Origin: a virus
Reading direction: 5' to 3' (one strand)
IMG/VR virus record: IMGVR_UViG_3300049259_000022
Location: 1 to 55,505 of that record
DNA: 55,505 nt
Shown here: piece after piece, positions 15,305-24,578 of the stretch
How positions within the stretch are numbered: the first letter of the stretch is position 1
How the letters are laid out: each line of letters opens with the position of its first letter
Program-made: the position numbers and the translations under genes
The notes under the pieces: generated by a model
What the model was told of the DNA's origin: nothing
Databases searched by the model: none
The model's input: the letters and a program-made list of their open reading frames with translations, nothing else

Positions 15305-18211
15305 CTATCGGTGTATTCGGGTTAGTTCGCCCTCAAGGTGCTTGACGACTTTACCAATGTCACCCTTGTTGTCGATCCGTACAGTGTCCAGGCCATAACT
15401 CTTGGGTGAATCAGTTCCGACTCCTACACCAACGAGCACGATACCCAAACGCTTATAGGTTTCGATCTCGCGCTTGAGGACTTCGAGCTCATCCTCGTAG
15501 TTTGCCGCAGGCATCTCGCCATCAGTGTAGTACAGCAAGATCTTGTCGGTCGCATCAGTCATCATCAGACGCTTCCGCAGGAACTCGAGATTGTGGCCGT
15601 CCAGGTTGGTCTCAACGGCGTGCAGCCAGGAGAGACCTTCCTGTTGCTTCTCGTTCCACGGATCAGTCCAGCCCTTGATCTGATTCATCACCATTTCGAA
15701 GTCTGGCTCTACGTCATCGTTACCCTTACGACGAGCTTGCATGTACGCCTCGCCAACCTCGGCAGTGTGCGCCCAGACCTCGAAGGCGATACCCATACGG
15801 TGCAGGAGTTCAGACTGGGCGAACATTGCCTGCTTCGTGACCACCATCGTCTTGCCGAGGTGCTGCGACCAGGAACAATCACCAGCGACGATGACTGCAT
15901 AGTCACGCTTCTTCGGACGATCCCGCTTCTTGTAGAGACGATCGTCGTCACCCTTCCAGGCGCGCTTGCCGAGCGCTCGCCCATCGAGCTTACCTCGCTT
16001 GAGGTTGCGCGCATCTCGAGTACGCCTGTTATCCGAGAATACCCTACTCATCTCGAACATGGCTGGCTGCAGGATGTCTTCCGGAGTCCGGAGTATGTCC
16101 CACTGGTCGCGACCCTGACGGTCCGTACCTCCGATGCGGATAGTCAGGTCGATGGATTCACGCATGCCTTTCCAGGCTTCACACCGTCTGTCATCCTTCG
16201 GCCAGGTATAGACCCTAAGGTTGGAAACGCTAGCCGTTGGCGCATCGAAGTGCTTGTTCTGCACGATCGCCTTATCGACGGCCTGTTCTACGGCAGGGTC
16301 TGCACCCTGTAAGGCTGGCATATGCTCATCGTCATCGTGAGTGTGTCCAGTGAAGTCCTGGATCAACTCAGCAACATCATCAGCGGAACCGTGGTCAGGA
16401 AGATCCTCTGATTCTGGCTCAGGAGTTCCTGTTCCACTATCTCCGCTGAGACTCGCCTCTGTATTCGGTGCGACGTTTGCCTCATCAGGAGTGGCCAGGT
16501 CCGAAGTCGTTTCGCCTGATCCATCATCGTCAACTGGCGATCCAGGGTCGCCAGATCCCACAGACTCAGATCCTGACTCAGATTGAGGAGCAGGTGAACC
16601 TCCCGCCTCGCTTCCGGTTTGATCAGCTCCATCTGTAGACTCTCGTCCAGGATCCTCCAGAGGTTCAGCTGGTCCGGCCTCGGTGGAATCGGATACGTCG
16701 TCTCCTTGATCACTTTCGTCAGACGCGCCGCCATCGCCTCCGGTCCCGGAAGGATCAGCTTGTTCTTCAGGTTCGGTTCGAGTACCTTCTCCTGGTGAAT
16801 CTTCTGCATCGCTTCCAGGATCAGGTTCTGCTTCTGAGGTAGGGTCAGCTTCTTCTTCTTCGGAGGGTTCGCCTGAGCCTCCACCAGCTTCTCCAGGCTC
16901 GCTACCTCGTTCCCCAGCTTCACCAGGATCTTCGCCGTCTCCGTCGCTGTCTGATCCGCTGCTTGATGGCTTGGGAACTCCAGCGTCTGAAGTCTCGCAA
17001 GATCCTTCGTCATGCTCTGTGCTCGGAGTTCCAGATCCGTCCAGATCCTCGTCACCTGTTGATCCGTTCCCGGACCCACCAGGATCTTGTTCAGTGCCGT
17101 CTGCGCCTTCTTTAGATGATTCCTCAAACCCTCCATCGTCAGCGGAACTACCCTGATCGCTGGAGTCATCAGCTGTCCCTTCGTCCCCTTCGGAGGAGTC
17201 ACTGCCACCTGATTCTTCCTTTGGCTCGGGTTCATCCTTGTCATCTTGCTCTTCGTCCTGTGGCGGGTCAGGCGGTGGCGGCGGTGGCTCGTATGGAGGA
17301 GGTTCTGGCATATCTTCGGGTGGCTCGCAGTAACCAAGCTCCCAGAGGCGTACGAGGCACTCAATGGTGAGCGCTGCGATCTCGAGCGCACTGCCGGATC
17401 GGTTGACTCGAAGGCAGACATCCTGCAGGATCGGATCTTCAAGATCCTGTTTAACCTTGTCGTGAAGCTCGCCTAGACCAAACCCCTCAGCCTTCCAAAG
17501 CAATCCGATGATGATCTGAGCATTGAGTGGGCGCTCGGACCAGCGGATCACCTCGCCGTCCAGGTCTACGGACCCTACTGTCGACATACGCTCGGCTGCA
17601 GACGCGAACATCTTACGAACGCCAGGACGAGCCTGGAACATCTTAATATCGATCCGAGCGTCCTCGAGAGCCATGATCGTCAGGCCAAGGAACGGTGACA
17701 TCTTGAACATCATCACCTGAGGATCATCGCCCCACTGAACCTTACGCATGCCTGCTTCTAGGTGCGCTCGGGCGATGGGGTTCTGTGCGTACATCACGGC
17801 GCGACGAAGTGCAGTCTGCTGCTGATCGGGCGTGGACTTCTGAAATGACCCTCCGACGATATGCGAGATCTCGTGAGTGATGCTTCTCTCGACCATCTCC
17901 CTGGCCGAGCAGGCGGGGCAGGTCAGGTGTCCAGCGGCGTTCCGGCGGTCGCACTGGTTGCGGATGTGCGGGGACGGATCGCCTAGCAACAGCGGGGGAC
18001 GGTAGTAGATCGTGGTGCCGTCCGTGCGGGGTGTACCGCCCGACAGCACCACGCGTACGGCCGGATTACCGGTCAGAACGCGAGCGAACGCGGTCCACAG
18101 GTATTCCATGTTCTGGAAGGTCTTAACTGCCCGTCGAGCCCACTCGTCTCGCTCTTCAGGAGCCAACCGCTCGATGCGGTCAGTGAGATGGAGCTCAAGT
18201 GTGTCGGTCAC
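15305..18211 (-). CDS. Zincin-like plus VWA domain protein, partner of the MoxR ATPase
   Basis: 968 residues from GTG 18211 (GGAGGAG upstream; GTGA overlap). Domains in order: an N-terminal domain with HEISH at 113-117, the H-E-x-x-H zinc-peptidase motif, preceded by C87, C98 and C101; a helical part to ~300; a ~330-residue acidic, Ser/Gly/Glu/Asp-rich linker; and a C-terminal VWA domain with a MIDAS-like DCSWS (near 785) and a later TDG. This resembles CobT-like and VWA-peptidase proteins that work with MoxR/CobS AAA+ ATPases, and such an ATPase lies four genes away (19621-21165). The target is unknown. The linker creates a long spurious frame on the same strand. Confidence 0.8.
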   Translation of the reverse strand: MTDTLELHLTDRIERLAPEERDEWARRAVKTFQNMEYLWTAFARVLTGNPAVRVVLSGGTPRTDGTTIYYRPPLLLGDPSPHIRNQCDRRNAAGHLTCPACSAREMVERSITHEISHIVGGSFQKSTPDQQQTALRRAVMYAQNPIARAHLEAGMRKVQWGDDPQVMMFKMSPFLGLTIMALEDARIDIKMFQARPGVRKMFASAAERMSTVGSVDLDGEVIRWSERPLNAQIIIGLLWKAEGFGLGELHDKVKQDLEDPILQDVCLRVNRSGSALEIAALTIECLVRLWELGYCEPPEDMPEPPPYEPPPPPPDPPQDEEQDDKDEPEPKEESGGSDSSEGDEGTADDSSDQGSSADDGGFEESSKEGADGTEQDPGGSGNGSTGDEDLDGSGTPSTEHDEGSCETSDAGVPKPSSSGSDSDGDGEDPGEAGERGSEPGEAGGGSGEPSEEEEADPTSEAEPDPGSDAEDSPGEGTRTEPEEQADPSGTGGDGGASDESDQGDDVSDSTEAGPAEPLEDPGRESTDGADQTGSEAGGSPAPQSESGSESVGSGDPGSPVDDDGSGETTSDLATPDEANVAPNTEASLSGDSGTGTPEPESEDLPDHGSADDVAELIQDFTGHTHDDDEHMPALQGADPAVEQAVDKAIVQNKHFDAPTASVSNLRVYTWPKDDRRCEAWKGMRESIDLTIRIGGTDRQGRDQWDILRTPEDILQPAMFEMSRVFSDNRRTRDARNLKRGKLDGRALGKRAWKGDDDRLYKKRDRPKKRDYAVIVAGDCSWSQHLGKTMVVTKQAMFAQSELLHRMGIAFEVWAHTAEVGEAYMQARRKGNDDVEPDFEMVMNQIKGWTDPWNEKQQEGLSWLHAVETNLDGHNLEFLRKRLMMTDATDKILLYYTDGEMPAANYEDELEVLKREIETYKRLGIVLVGVGVGTDSPKSYGLDTVRIDNKGDIGKVVKHLEGELTRIHR

Positions 18212-18507
18212 TTACGCTCCTCCGGATTATAGCAGATGATGCACTCGTCGTGACGAACATCATTAGCACGATACCAGCAGGTACCGTTAGGCGAGTCCTT
18301 GCAGGGCCAGACTGTACCCATAGTCGGACGGTTATTGAGACCGAAGAACTTCTGAGCCTCTCCTTCGACCTTCTCTCTAGTGAGTCTGATATCCTGATCG
18401 AGCTTGGAGGTGACTATGTAGCGAGCCGATATCATGTCAGCGATGTCACTCGTAAGGCGCTGCATCCTGTTACTGTGACGCTTCAGGCCCGGTGTACTAC
18501 TTCCCAT
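18208..18507 (-). CDS. Hypothetical protein
   Basis: 99 residues from ATG 18507; the ATG at 18516 sits directly on the AGAGG ribosome site and is less likely. It has C-x2-C (CIIC) and earlier cysteines (WPCKDSPNGTCW) that may form a zinc site. The stop overlaps the GTG of the VWA gene. No family recognised. Confidence 0.6.
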   Translation of the reverse strand: MGSSTPGLKRHSNRMQRLTSDIADMISARYIVTSKLDQDIRLTREKVEGEAQKFFGLNNRPTMGTVWPCKDSPNGTCWYRANDVRHDECIICYNPEERK

Positions 18508-18712
18508 CGTTCTCATCCTCTTCCAGGGGCACCATGATCAACTCGACTTCGTAGACGGAGATGATATACTGGTTGCCCTTCTCGTCGCACACCAGTATCG
18601 TGGCCTGGGAGCGAGACCTTTTATGAAACCACTCCATCCATTCGCCGACGGTCCAGGGGTGCTCGACGAAGATCTGCTTCTGGGACTTTAAGTGCACAAT
18701 TGCGCGAGGCAT
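18497..18712 (-). CDS. Small hypothetical protein
   Basis: 71 residues from ATG 18712, two bases from the upstream stop, with AGGAGG before it. The longer open frame upstream is Arg-rich noise over the preceding gene and is rejected. The sequence is beta-rich with a Trp-rich middle (WTVGEWMEWFHKR) and an acidic C-terminus. No family recognised. Confidence 0.65.
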   Translation of the reverse strand: MPRAIVHLKSQKQIFVEHPWTVGEWMEWFHKRSRSQATILVCDEKGNQYIISVYEVELIMVPLEEDENDGK

Positions 18713-18713
18713 C

Positions 18714-19172
18714 TCACTCCTCCTGTTCCACGGTCTCAGCGCCAGGTTTCTGTGGAGGTACTGGTACGATGGGCACGGAGATCGTCTGTCCCGGTGCGAG
18801 TTGCGGCTCGACCGGAGCAATCTCCTTTGGTGCAGCCGCTGCCTTCTTGGCTGGATTGCCTGACCTAGCGGCCTTCTTTCGCGGGAGAGCCTTGCGCGGC
18901 TCTCTGGCCGGAACCTGCTTAACCGTGACTGCAACCTCTTGGCGAACCTCGCCTGTCTCTGCGACCTGGTCGAAGTACCGATCGAAGGTCTCGGGGTCCT
19001 CGGTGATCAGTTCAGCCATAGTGTGCAGCGCCTCGCGCTGAGCCTTGAGCTCATCGTCCAGCTGTGCATACTCGTAGGGCGCTTCGGGATGTTTCACCTT
19101 CTTTACGGCCGCCGCATTGAGCTGGTTGGCGGTCGGGGCAATCACTGCGCTGATGCGCTTTGCTGTCGTCAT
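18714..19172 (-). CDS. Hypothetical protein with basic, Pro-rich C-terminus
   Basis: 152 residues. The N-terminal ~75 residues are helical. Residues ~88-115 are Lys/Arg/Ala rich, like a nucleic-acid-binding tail, and are followed by a Pro/Val-rich end. It may be a small DNA-associated protein (inference from charge). It lies between the MoxR and VWA genes. Confidence 0.6.
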   Translation of the reverse strand: MTTAKRISAVIAPTANQLNAAAVKKVKHPEAPYEYAQLDDELKAQREALHTMAELITEDPETFDRYFDQVAETGEVRQEVAVTVKQVPAREPRKALPRKKAARSGNPAKKAAAAPKEIAPVEPQLAPGQTISVPIVPVPPQKPGAETVEQEE

Positions 19173-19190
19173 CTCGTCCTCCTGGAACGG

Positions 19191-19631
19191 TTATCGCTTC
19201 TCGGTTCTGCCTGGATCTGGGAACCTTGTGGCAGGCGGTGGGGGTGGTGGTGCAGGAAGAATCGGTATAGCCTTACGTTGACCAGACATGTTCGGCGCTG
19301 GAGGCAAGTGCATCATCTGTCCGTTGCGCATCTGGCGCAGGAAGTTTGGATTGCAGGCAGGATCAACGCAGTCCTTGACATCGTGTGACCAGGACTCCTC
19401 TGAGAACATCTCGTGCTCCATGCGGGCAATCGACCAGCGCACCTGGGGCCAGGAAAGCTTCGTGTTAAAGCGCTTCTGGTTAGGTGTACGGCGCTCGATC
19501 TTGTGCGGACGAGAAAGCCACAGAAGGCCGGACTTCATCCCATTCCAGATCAGCTCAATCCAGTTGTAGCAAATCTGGAGAATCCAGCCAATGACGAAGC
19601 AGGTACCAAAGATTATGATGTCAGCTGACAT
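19191..19631 (-). CDS. Predicted single-pass membrane protein
   Basis: 146 residues. Residues 4-30 form a hydrophobic segment (IIIFGTCFVIGWILQICYNW), likely one transmembrane helix or an uncleaved signal anchor. A charged cytoplasmic-type domain follows, with a Pro-rich C-terminus. The start overlaps the end of the MoxR gene by 11 bases. A membrane protein in the MoxR-VWA interval could be part of that system, but no direct evidence shows it. Confidence 0.65.
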   Translation of the reverse strand: MSADIIIFGTCFVIGWILQICYNWIELIWNGMKSGLLWLSRPHKIERRTPNQKRFNTKLSWPQVRWSIARMEHEMFSEESWSHDVKDCVDPACNPNFLRQMRNGQMMHLPPAPNMSGQRKAIPILPAPPPPPPATRFPDPGRTEKR

Positions 19632-21165
19632 TACCCCTCACAGCCGTTAGGAGTGACTCGCGGGTCACTGGGTCAAGGTTGTTCGCCACAGCCTGTCGGT
19701 ATGCCTCGATAGGGCTGAAGTACCGCAGCGCTCGGGCTACCTTGATCTGTGGCCGCAAGCCCCAGGTGATCGACGCCAGCGGTCCGGCCTGGATCAGCCC
19801 ACGAATCTCGGTGGCAATGTTCATCACCATTTCGGCTTGCATGTTGTTCAGCTGCCAGCCATCGTGCGACACATGCTTCTGGATGATACCGAGCTCAACG
19901 GCATCCTCAGGCATCGGGATCTCGATGTGCATCAGCCGGTTCGTGTCGGCATCCGCCAGCGATTCTGCGCCCACATTACGAAGGTCCCAGGCTGGGTTCA
20001 TCGCGAAGCCCATGTACGTGAAGTCGGTGGGCCTAATCGTCTCGCCTACGTTGACATCCATGATGAGCTGCTTGGAGTTGTCGATCAGCGGCCGGAAGAA
20101 CTGCTGGACATCCTTTGGTCCGAGGTTCCACTCGTCCACACACAGCCAGCATATAGTCTGGTATGCTTGTACGAACCGACCATAGGAGAAGAAGGTCCCC
20201 TTCTCGGGTGAGAAGTGAGGTCGACCAGCCAGGTCGTCGAGTTCCGACGAGCCTGTGATCGTGAACCTCTCGAAGGGCATTCCGCACATCCAGGCTAGGT
20301 GACGGAACAGTTCCGTCTTGCCGGTACCAGGCTCGCCCCATACGCCAGGAGCCATGCCGAGCTTGGTGATGTGTACCGAGACCGCATACACGCCGCCGAA
20401 GTGATCGACATACTCGTCTGGGTGTTCCTTCTGGCCGCTGCGTGGGATCTTTGCCTGGGCAGCCTCGCCAAAGATACTGTCCGTGAAAATAGGGAGGTAG
20501 ATCTCCTGGCCGGGCGTCTGCTCGAAGTCGGGATCAGGGTTCTTGATCTCCCGCCATGCGATGATGCCCTGCGCCTTGTCTAGATCCGACAACTCCTTAT
20601 CAGAGTTGTAGTCCCTGGGGTCCCCAACGAGGAGGTCTGCGATCCCGGACGCCTCAGCTCCACCAAAGTTCTCCATGAGCTCAGGGAACAGCGTTACGCC
20701 GTTAGTAGACCTGTCGATCATCCCGGTCTGACCTTCAGTGCAAGCCTCAGCGGCGGCGCGAAGCTCAGTACCTAGAAGGAGTTCACCCTTCTTCTTGCAA
20801 AGAGGTGTCGTCCAGCTGAGTTCCTCCATGACCACATCCTCGGGCGCGTAGAACTTGCACGCGGCACACGAGGGAGGCTTAGAAACAATCGGCGGTACGC
20901 CACCAGAAGATGAGGCGAAGAGTCCGATGGCGATCGGAAAGACATTGACGGCCTTCTTCTGCGGACGCGCCTGTCCATACTGGTCACAAGTCGCCGCATA
21001 GAACTCTGCAAGCTTTCTTGTGCTTCGGTCGGGGAGTCCGATCTTTCCGAACACCTTGCCGTACCTGGCGCAGACTGGTGCACCGATCGACTTTCCGAAG
21101 TGCGTAGCGGCCTGTTGCTTCGTGAGATAACTCGGGCAGTTCTCACATGACAGTGCGGATGACAC
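19621..21165 (-). CDS. MoxR/CobS-like AAA+ ATPase with N-terminal cysteine modules
   Basis: 514 residues. The AAA+ core has Walker A GEPGTGKT (277-284), the following FTITGSSELDDLAGR typical of MoxR proteins, Walker B with VDE (343-345), and a downstream arginine-rich helical lid. The N-terminal ~150 residues hold two similar cysteine modules: C7-x2-C10, C32, C60 and C100-x2-C103, C123, C142. These suggest two metal or Fe-S sites, an unusual addition. MoxR ATPases act as chaperones that load or remodel targets with a VWA partner; the zincin-VWA gene is encoded just downstream. Confidence 0.85.
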   Translation of the reverse strand: MSSALSCENCPSYLTKQQAATHFGKSIGAPVCARYGKVFGKIGLPDRSTRKLAEFYAATCDQYGQARPQKKAVNVFPIAIGLFASSSGGVPPIVSKPPSCAACKFYAPEDVVMEELSWTTPLCKKKGELLLGTELRAAAEACTEGQTGMIDRSTNGVTLFPELMENFGGAEASGIADLLVGDPRDYNSDKELSDLDKAQGIIAWREIKNPDPDFEQTPGQEIYLPIFTDSIFGEAAQAKIPRSGQKEHPDEYVDHFGGVYAVSVHITKLGMAPGVWGEPGTGKTELFRHLAWMCGMPFERFTITGSSELDDLAGRPHFSPEKGTFFSYGRFVQAYQTICWLCVDEWNLGPKDVQQFFRPLIDNSKQLIMDVNVGETIRPTDFTYMGFAMNPAWDLRNVGAESLADADTNRLMHIEIPMPEDAVELGIIQKHVSHDGWQLNNMQAEMVMNIATEIRGLIQAGPLASITWGLRPQIKVARALRYFSPIEAYRQAVANNLDPVTRESLLTAVRGNVS

Positions 21166-21199
21166 TGAGGGTCTCCATCATCTAATGGGAAGTTGGTAT

Positions 21200-21760
21200 T
21201 CAGGCGGACATGCGACGTTCGTACTGTTCTCGCCTTTCGGCGGCCTGGTGTGTAGGGCATAAGAAGATTGGCAGACCCTTGTCGAACATCAGGGCGAGAT
21301 CACTGGTTCTACCACAGCGCTCGCCTACGCTACCAACTTCGAGCCACCATCCGCACCTGTTACCGTTGCGCTGCACGGGAGCGTAGATAGCCCCTCCGGT
21401 GCGTTCGGTGTTGTGCTGATCGAGGCGAATGGACCACGCCTGGACTATCTGCATCTTCTTGAGTTCGTAGCGAGCGCGCTTCAGGTCCATGAAGAAGTCG
21501 ATAGGAATGTTACAGCCGACCTGAAGCTTGATCTCAATCAGTCGCGTCGAGTGATGCGAGGGGTCGAGAGTGTTGAACCGACTGACGTCATACTCGGTGA
21601 ACAGCTCGAAGAATGGTCCGTACTGCACGACAGCAAAGTCGTCACCATACTCCTTGCGCTTTGGGTTGCGCAGAGGCTCCTCGATACCGACTATAAGGTA
21701 CGGCCTGGCGCGTACCCCCCAATCCAGAGGGTCCATGACCTGGAACCGTGTAATCTTCAT
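21200..21760 (-). CDS. Hypothetical protein
   Basis: 186 residues from ATG 21760 with GAGGAG upstream; the 13-residue extension is rejected. It is beta-rich with a segment NRCGWWLEVGSVGERCGRTSDLAL and a late LCPTH that may form a C/C/C/H zinc site. No family recognised. It is upstream of the MoxR gene in the same direction. Confidence 0.65.
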   Translation of the reverse strand: MKITRFQVMDPLDWGVRARPYLIVGIEEPLRNPKRKEYGDDFAVVQYGPFFELFTEYDVSRFNTLDPSHHSTRLIEIKLQVGCNIPIDFFMDLKRARYELKKMQIVQAWSIRLDQHNTERTGGAIYAPVQRNGNRCGWWLEVGSVGERCGRTSDLALMFDKGLPIFLCPTHQAAERREQYERRMSA

Positions 21761-21812
21761 GACTGACTCCTCGGGCGAGTGGGATTGGGGGGCACACATG
21801 GTACGCCGCCTT

Positions 21813-22349
21813 CTACTTGATGTCGAATCGGCTGCGGAGCATCGCAGCGTGCTTCTCGAGTTCAGTGACCTCGATACTCAGCCACTCCTTGTCGGAATCC
21901 TCAGGCTCTTCTTCGCCCGCCAGAATTGCATCGCGGCGAAGCTCCTCGTACTTCTTCTCGAGGTCGACGGGGAAGAGGAACTCCTCAAATACCGGAGTGA
22001 ACACTTCCCAGAAGTGCTTGAGGTCGTTCTTCTTCTGACCCGGCACGAAGATCTCGGTCCAGGCTGCGTCGAGAACCGGGAACAGGGTAGTCTCAACCTC
22101 GAACGCTGGCACGCCAACCACGGAGGTCAGTCGATCGCCGTAGCGTTCCACCCGCGCCCAGGCGATGTACACCTCGAAGGACTCGGCAAGGGCACTGCGG
22201 AACCCTCGACCGTATTCCTCGCGCTTCTTGAACGCCTGCGTCGACTCGCCGTCCTTCTGCTCGGGGTACATCTTTGACCAGTTGTTGATGTACTTACTAA
22301 CGAACAGGTCACCCCCGCTGAACTCTTCCACTTCGAAGCGCAGCTCCAT
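21813..22349 (-). CDS. Hypothetical protein
   Basis: 178 residues from ATG 22349, with GGGAGG eight bases upstream. The protein is acidic and mostly helical (WEVFTPVFEEFLFPVDLEKKYEE). No metal site, signal or known motif. Part of a run of five small genes between the DUF4352-type and MoxR regions. Confidence 0.65.
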   Translation of the reverse strand: MELRFEVEEFSGGDLFVSKYINNWSKMYPEQKDGESTQAFKKREEYGRGFRSALAESFEVYIAWARVERYGDRLTSVVGVPAFEVETTLFPVLDAAWTEIFVPGQKKNDLKHFWEVFTPVFEEFLFPVDLEKKYEELRRDAILAGEEEPEDSDKEWLSIEVTELEKHAAMLRSRFDIK

Positions 22350-22362
22350 ACTGCGCACCTCC

Positions 22363-22773
22363 CTACTGGATGCGACGAAGGACCGTGAGTCGATCGTCGG
22401 ACTTCATGGACAGATTGGCCGTGCTGTTCTTGAACGTGAAGTGTCGATACTCCACCAGCTCATCCAGCTCGGACGTTGGAACGATCTCGGCATACTTCTT
22501 CTCGATGTCGACGCTGTCCACCGAGCCTCCGTTCATCAGCGGAAGTCGATCGTCCACCTGGACATCCCCAGCCGTGACCAGCAGCTCATCGTAGCCGACG
22601 GATAACAGGGCGACCCTTCGAGCCTCGACGGCGAAGTCCACCACCTGCTGAACGTCGGAGAACTGGAAGCGCTCCATCTCCCGGCCCTCCATCCAGGTGT
22701 CCAGGAAATAGCCGTCCGGGTGCGGCGTGAGGGTGACACTGTTCAGGACAGGGATGGCAACCTTCTTGGGCAC
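22363..22773 (-). CDS. Hypothetical protein
   Basis: 136 residues from GTG 22773, chosen because AAAGGAG precedes it and it shares a base with the upstream stop (TAGTG). It is beta-rich with alternating hydrophobic residues (VALLSVGYDELLVTAGDVQV). No family recognised. Confidence 0.65.
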   Translation of the reverse strand: MPKKVAIPVLNSVTLTPHPDGYFLDTWMEGREMERFQFSDVQQVVDFAVEARRVALLSVGYDELLVTAGDVQVDDRLPLMNGGSVDSVDIEKKYAEIVPTSELDELVEYRHFTFKNSTANLSMKSDDRLTVLRRIQ

Positions 22774-23126
22774 TACTGCTCCTTTGCGTTGAAGAACTGC
22801 TGCTTCCATTCGCGGGGCATCTCACCGGCGGCAATCGCCCTGTCAAGCTCATTCCAGGTGTCAGCGAGGTGTTGCTGATGAATCCCCTCGTTGCCGTCAT
22901 CCTCGTTAATCGACGCCTGCAGTTCGGCAAATACGGTGCGCATCTGCCGGAGATACAGGTCACCACGATTCAGGCCATCCTGACGTGGTGTCACTTCCGA
23001 GCGGAAGATCGCGTTGCCGAGCTCCTCGGTCATGTCCTGGTTGCCGCCAGGCCAGTTGCGATACAGGTACTCGTAGAGCTCGTGAGCTCGCCTGTTGTCA
23101 TCGATAATCCAGATGATGCGAGCCAT
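22773..23126 (-). CDS. Hypothetical protein
   Basis: 117 residues. The N-terminus MARIIWIIDDNRRAHELYEYL resembles the first strand and helix of a Rossmann-like or receiver fold, but no full signature follows. The rest is helical and polar. It is coupled to both neighbours by overlaps. Confidence 0.6.
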   Translation of the reverse strand: MARIIWIIDDNRRAHELYEYLYRNWPGGNQDMTEELGNAIFRSEVTPRQDGLNRGDLYLRQMRTVFAELQASINEDDGNEGIHQQHLADTWNELDRAIAAGEMPREWKQQFFNAKEQ

Positions 23127-23857
23127 CAGATGGTGCCGTCGAAGCTGCCGATGACCTTGCTGTGAACGGTACTGGCCTGTACCTTGGTCGCCGCGTCGGC
23201 GAACGACTGCGCCAGGAACTCCGCGCCCTTTTCAGTGACGGCCTTCAGGACGGCGGTCTTCGCATCGGTCATCGTTGCCTTGAGATCTTCGTTGAACTTG
23301 CGGTCGAGCTCGGTACCGATGAACTTCTTGAGCTTGCCCTTGTGACCGTCGCCCCGGTCGTAGTCGTGGCGACCTGGCTCGGCCAGCGCCTCGGCGAGGA
23401 ACTTCTCGGTCTGAGTACTGACGACCTCGGCCAGCGTCGTTGGGTCACCCTTGGGCTTGCCGGTCCAGTCGACTGGCTGGAATGAACGCTCGAGCGCCTC
23501 GTCCACGATCCGTCCGAGTCGAGCACTGATCTCGGCGTCGAGTCGGTCCTTGAAGGACTTACCCTGGAGGGATTGCTTGACGAGCTGGTCGGCTACCATA
23601 CCCATGATCTGAGACCTGATGTCGCCGCTCGGCGTGCCCGTCGGGCCATCCTCGTCGTACTCCATGCCGAAGTACTGCATGACCTCGTCGAGGTTGACGT
23701 TGAAGGTGACCGGAGCGAAGGTATGTACAACTCGCTTCGGCTCGTCAGCTGGAAGCTCCGGCGGCAGCTCGTTGTTCGGAGTCGAACGGGGCCAGGGAGC
23801 CTCGCTGGTTGGCTCGTTGGCGATCCCGAACCACTCGTCCTTGTTATCGTCACTCAC
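23126..23857 (-). CDS. Hypothetical protein
   Basis: 243 residues. A ~40-residue disordered Pro/Ser-rich N-terminus is followed by a largely helical, charged region. The repeated Ala/Glu/Lys pattern in the last 80 residues suggests an elongated or oligomeric protein. No family recognised. Confidence 0.65.
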   Translation of the reverse strand: MSDDNKDEWFGIANEPTSEAPWPRSTPNNELPPELPADEPKRVVHTFAPVTFNVNLDEVMQYFGMEYDEDGPTGTPSGDIRSQIMGMVADQLVKQSLQGKSFKDRLDAEISARLGRIVDEALERSFQPVDWTGKPKGDPTTLAEVVSTQTEKFLAEALAEPGRHDYDRGDGHKGKLKKFIGTELDRKFNEDLKATMTDAKTAVLKAVTEKGAEFLAQSFADAATKVQASTVHSKVIGSFDGTI

Positions 23858-24084
23858 TTGCTGTTCTCCTCGTCTTCATCGTCGTACTCTTCCGGGTCAT
23901 CCTGACCCAGATACTCCTCGCCACCTTCACCTGAGATCCGCACGGTCGCAGGTCCCATCTGAGACACCTCGGCAGCATACGTCTCCATCTCACCCGAGAT
24001 GGCGGTGATGACGTGATGATCAGGGTTGAACTCCCGGAGCTTCTCGATGAGCTCCTTCACAGTGATCTTTTCGGGTCTGCTCAC
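23854..24084 (-). CDS. Small acidic hypothetical protein
   Basis: 76 residues from GTG 24084 (AGAAGGAGAG upstream; GTGA overlap). The segment ITVKELIEKLREFNPDHHVI followed by a short beta segment resembles a common small phage/plasmid fold in which a helix precedes a strand. The C-terminus is a run of Asp/Glu. Function unknown. Confidence 0.65.
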   Translation of the reverse strand: MSRPEKITVKELIEKLREFNPDHHVITAISGEMETYAAEVSQMGPATVRISGEGGEEYLGQDDPEEYDDEDEENSK

Positions 24085-24578
24085 TTGCTCTCCTTCTGGC
24101 ACAGCTGCCACTTGGCGGTGAACTGCGGATAGATGATCGCGTACGCTTGCTTGGCCTTGAGGGTGTTAGCGTTCAGCTTGGACACCTTCTCGGCCGCCGC
24201 GTTCATCACATTCTTGTCCTGTGAGTACAGGGCAACTCCGGCCTGCTTCATTGCGTCGATGAGGGGCTCGGAAGAATCTGCCATCGTGACGGCGTTGGTA
24301 GACAGCGCCGCAGCCAGTGCAATAGCATCCTTACACGACTGCGGCTGCTGGACCTCGATGATCTTCTCGGGAACGGGCTGCTTGGCAGGCACGTACACGG
24401 TGTGAACAGGCCCGACCTCGTGCTTGACGATCGTCTTGGGCGGACCCCAGATGCTCATACCAGCACCGAAGCAGATGATCCCAAAGGCGGCATACCACTT
24501 CAGGTGTTGCTTCCACCAGGAACGCGATGGTCCAGCTGGTGGAGTAGTGCCCGTGTATCGTTCGGTTGGGAGGTTCAT
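24081..24578 (-). CDS. Membrane-anchored hypothetical protein
   Basis: 165 residues from ATG 24578 (GAGGAGG upstream); the Arg-rich in-frame extension is noise. A transmembrane helix follows a basic stretch (about residues 28-45, YAAFGIICFGAGMSIWG), giving a cytoplasmic N-terminus and an extracytoplasmic domain with two cysteines that could form a disulphide. Candidate cell-surface or envelope protein; no family recognised. Confidence 0.7.
   Translation of the reverse strand: MNLPTERYTGTTPPAGPSRSWWKQHLKWYAAFGIICFGAGMSIWGPPKTIVKHEVGPVHTVYVPAKQPVPEKIIEVQQPQSCKDAIALAAALSTNAVTMADSSEPLIDAMKQAGVALYSQDKNVMNAAAEKVSKLNANTLKAKQAYAIIYPQFTAKWQLCQKESK

Noticed and set aside
16363-17442. 359-codon open frame on the minus strand in another frame than the VWA gene
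   Set aside because: It lies entirely in the acidic Ser/Gly/Glu/Asp-rich linker of the zincin-VWA protein. Its Lys/Leu/Gln-rich content is what a shifted reading of GAA/GAG/TCT-type codons gives. It has no ribosome site.
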